8,762 bases of DNA. Origin: Streptococcaceae bacterium. GTDB lineage: Bacteria; Bacillota; Bacilli; Lactobacillales; Streptococcaceae. Position 1 is the first letter of the stretch; each line of letters begins with the position of its first letter. Positions 6,781-8,762 of the stretch are shown piece by piece. A model generated the notes under the pieces. That model had not been told where the DNA came from and did not search any database. It saw nothing but the letters and a program-made list of their open reading frames with translations. The position numbers and the translations under genes are program-made. The DNA is taken from positions 1 through 8,762 of the forward strand of contig JAITHN010000019.1 of assembly GCA_031279745.1 (NCBI GenBank), in the 5' to 3' direction.

Positions 6781-7769
6781 TTGTCCTCCTTTTTAATTTC
6801 CGAACTTATGCTCTCAAAATTCTCCTTTAAAAGCGTTACGCTTTTTGCGAGTTTTAGCAATTCATCTTCGTTTAAATATAAATTCAGTGTTTCTCGCACT
6901 CCTTGCTTATTGATAACAGCAGGAACTCCGATAAAGACACCCTCATGACCATATTCCCCTTGTAAGTACGTACTTACGGGTAAAATCGAGTTTTCATTTC
7001 TCAAAATGGACGTTGTAATTCTGACGAGAGCACTCGCTATTCCATAATAGGTTGCCCCCTTCTTATGGAAAATATCAAAACCGATGTTCCGAACCCGTTC
7101 ATCGATTTCATCAAAGCTCGGCATTTCATACTCTGGATTTTTTGCCACCCATCGGGAGATCGCTTTTGAACCAATCGTAATATTGCTCCACGCAGCAAAT
7201 GAACTTTCTCCATGTTCTCCCAAAATATAGCCATGAATATTTCTTGGATCCACTTGGATTTGATCAGCGATAATTCGCTTCAACCTCGCTGTATCAATCA
7301 AGGTCCCTGTTCCTATCACTTTTTCTCTTGGAAATCCTGAAACTTCCATCACCACTTGGGAAAGGACGTCTACCGGATTACTTGCTACAAGAAAGATTCC
7401 GTTAAATCCACTTTCCACAACTTTCTCAACGATTTCTTTGATCATCGACACATTATTTTTAAGAAGTGTAAGTCTAGAAAACTCCGCATCGAATTTTGCG
7501 TTTGGCGCATTCGCTGTAATTGCAACGATATCTGCATCATGACAATCTTCAAATCCCGCCGAAAAGACAGTCTTGACAGGTACATTCATGTAAGGAAGTG
7601 CATGCATCAAATCCATCGCATCTCCTTCAGCTTTTCCTTTGTTCACATCAATGATTCCAATAATATCCGCCACATCTCGTGTGACAAGGGAATGCGCATA
7701 GGTGGAGCCAACCGTTCCATCCCCCACGATAATCACTTTATTTTCATCGTATTGTGTTTTTTCTTGCAT
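6777..7769 (-). CDS. L-2-hydroxyacid dehydrogenase of the L-lactate/malate dehydrogenase superfamily, possibly L-2-hydroxyisocaproate dehydrogenase-like
   Basis: This 330-residue cytosolic enzyme should reduce a 2-keto acid to an L-2-hydroxy acid with NADH. It has the NAD-binding GDGTVG at 16-21, D41 at the end of the second strand (NAD rather than NADP), and catalytic residues equivalent to LDH Arg109, Asp168, Arg171 and His195: R99, D159, R162 and H186. The usual loop GANQKPGETR of lactate dehydrogenase, or its malate counterpart, is absent; residues 86-99 read ANAPNAKFDAEFSR, about three residues longer. GEHGESSFAAWS at 184-195 resembles the recalled L-2-hydroxyisocaproate dehydrogenase more than GEHGDTELPVWS of lactate dehydrogenase. 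A true lactate dehydrogenase cannot be excluded. The start lies one base after the purN stop and the end overlaps the peptidase start, so it belongs to the operon. The C-terminus is lysine and glutamate rich. Confidence 0.85.
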   Translation of the reverse strand: MQEKTQYDENKVIIVGDGTVGSTYAHSLVTRDVADIIGIIDVNKGKAEGDAMDLMHALPYMNVPVKTVFSAGFEDCHDADIVAITANAPNAKFDAEFSRLTLLKNNVSMIKEIVEKVVESGFNGIFLVASNPVDVLSQVVMEVSGFPREKVIGTGTLIDTARLKRIIADQIQVDPRNIHGYILGEHGESSFAAWSNITIGSKAISRWVAKNPEYEMPSFDEIDERVRNIGFDIFHKKGATYYGIASALVRITTSILRNENSILPVSTYLQGEYGHEGVFIGVPAVINKQGVRETLNLYLNEDELLKLAKSVTLLKENFESISSEIKKEDK

Positions 7770-7770
7770 T

Positions 7771-8340
7771 TTAGTCCCTCACCAATAATTTTCCAAAGTC
7801 AACAATCACTCCAGGATAGAGCTCATGTTCAACAGCATGGATTCTGTTTTCAAATGTTTCCAATGTATCGTCTTTCTTAATCGGCACACGCGTTTGCTTC
7901 AAAATCCCGCCCGTATCGATTCCGCTATCTACCAAATGCACGGTCACACCACTCTCTTTCGCACCGGATAGAAAGGCATCCTCAATCCCATGCGCTCCTG
8001 GAAATTCAGGTAAATACGCCGGATGTATGTTGAGTATACGGTCCTGATAGGCATCAAGCAAAGTACCATGCACGATTTTCATATATCCAGCCAGAACGAC
8101 AAAATCCACTTCGTAGTCTTGCAACAAAGACAAGATTTTTTTTTCATATTCTGCCTTTGAGGAGAACTCTTTTAATTCAAATGAAAACTCTGGTATTTGT
8201 AGTTTTTTGGCTCTTTCTAAAACAAATGCATCCTTGTGGTCGGAAAAAAGAAAAGCGATTTCAATCTCACTTTCCTTTAATTGCTCCGCAATCGCTTGGA
8301 AATTTGATCCATTTCCAGAGGCAAATACAGCTATTTTCAT
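7771..8340 (-). CDS. purN: PurN, phosphoribosylglycinamide formyltransferase
   Basis: PurN transfers a formyl group from 10-formyltetrahydrofolate to GAR, giving FGAR, the third step of IMP synthesis, in the cytosol. At 189 residues it has the normal size for the folate-dependent enzyme. The phosphate-binding opening FASGNGSNF is at 6-14, and the catalytic Asn, His and Asp are N104 and H106 (in LNIHPAYLPEFPG) and D142 (in DSGIDTGG). The start at 8340 lies one base after the purM stop, and its ribosome binding site AGGAG is inside the last purM codons, so the two are coupled. The next gene is a dehydrogenase, where purH would normally follow directly. Confidence 0.97.
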   Translation of the reverse strand: MKIAVFASGNGSNFQAIAEQLKESEIEIAFLFSDHKDAFVLERAKKLQIPEFSFELKEFSSKAEYEKKILSLLQDYEVDFVVLAGYMKIVHGTLLDAYQDRILNIHPAYLPEFPGAHGIEDAFLSGAKESGVTVHLVDSGIDTGGILKQTRVPIKKDDTLETFENRIHAVEHELYPGVIVDFGKLLVRD

Positions 8341-8341
8341 A

Positions 8342-8762
8342 TTATTCTCCTATGAACTCCACTGCATCATCCGTCTTTTCTTTTACAGTCCCAAGGACGA
8401 AACTCTCTTCATCTAGCCCGCCAAGTATTTCTTGTACACGTTCTACGTTTTCAGGGCTTACCGCAAAAATCATCCCAATCCCCATATTAAAGATTTCATA
8501 CATTTCAAGATGCGGAATCTTCCCATATTTTTCAAGTGCATCAAAAATAGGGGGAATAGGCCAAGTGCCAAGCTTAATCTCACTCGCAAGAGTTTCATCC
8601 ATCATGCGTGGGATGTTTTCAACAAATCCACCACCTGTAATATGGGCAATCCCTTTTACAAGATGCTCTTTCACTAATGGAAGAACTTGTGGTACATAGA
8701 TGCGTGTTGGCGTGAGTAAGGCTTCGAAAAGGGGTTGACCGTTTAATTCAGGTAGTGTTTCC
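8342..8762 (-). CDS. purM: PurM, phosphoribosylformylglycinamidine cyclo-ligase (C-terminal part, cut by window edge)
   Basis: PurM (AIR synthetase) closes the imidazole ring of FGAM with ATP to give AIR, the fifth step of IMP synthesis. About 139 C-terminal residues are visible and the frame stays open to the right edge. The visible part shows ALLTPTRIYV, then HITGGGFVENIPR and FNMGIGMIFAV, hallmarks of the PurM ATP-grasp-unrelated (PurM-like) C-terminal domain. The codon at 8674 is an internal GTG (valine) in the middle of a conserved stretch and not the start. The stop at 8344-8342 is followed one base later by purN. The operon promoter and any PurR box or purine riboswitch lie outside the window. 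Confidence 0.96.
   Translation of the reverse strand, partial: ETLPELNGQPLFEALLTPTRIYVPQVLPLVKEHLVKGIAHITGGGFVENIPRMMDETLASEIKLGTWPIPPIFDALEKYGKIPHLEMYEIFNMGIGMIFAVSPENVERVQEILGGLDEESFVLGTVKEKTDDAVEFIGE

Overview
The window comes from a low-GC Gram-positive bacterium of the class Bacilli. The evidence is AGGAGG-type ribosome binding sites, a comFA-comFC-hpf cluster, a long-form ribosome hibernation factor, and a pur gene order of the Bacillus/Lactobacillales type. The lack of comFB and the general look of ComFC and the dehydrogenase lean towards Lactobacillales, possibly Carnobacteriaceae-like, but this is an impression and not a proven placement.

Layout. Positions 1-274 (minus strand) hold the start of a membrane-anchored or secreted protein with a calcium-loop-like motif; it is cut by the window edge. 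A very AT-rich divergent control region (about 275-444) separates it from a rightward cluster: comFA (DNA-uptake helicase), comFC (phosphoribosyltransferase-like competence protein) and hpf, which has its own promoter candidate and terminator. Positions 3227-3388 carry no gene. They hold a GC-rich, degenerate tandem repeat of about 60 bp. A leftward purine operon fills the rest: purM (partial), purN, an L-2-hydroxyacid dehydrogenase of the lactate/malate dehydrogenase superfamily, an M3-family oligoendopeptidase and purH, followed by a terminator at 3389-3420. 

How the genes work together. PurN, PurM and PurH catalyse steps 3, 5, 9 and 10 of de novo IMP synthesis. Most of the window is ordinary housekeeping. 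The unusual part is that the dehydrogenase and the peptidase sit between purN and purH with spacings of 1 nt, a 4-nt overlap and 15 nt, so they are almost certainly co-transcribed, and probably translationally coupled, with purine synthesis genes. The dehydrogenase keeps the catalytic Arg/Asp/Arg/His set but has lost the usual lactate or malate specificity loop and has about three extra residues there, as in L-2-hydroxyisocaproate dehydrogenases. A further oddity is the hpf/purH boundary: hpf is not followed by secA and purH is not followed by purD, and the repeat lies exactly at that junction. I see no CRISPR array, phage, transposase, rRNA or tRNA gene.
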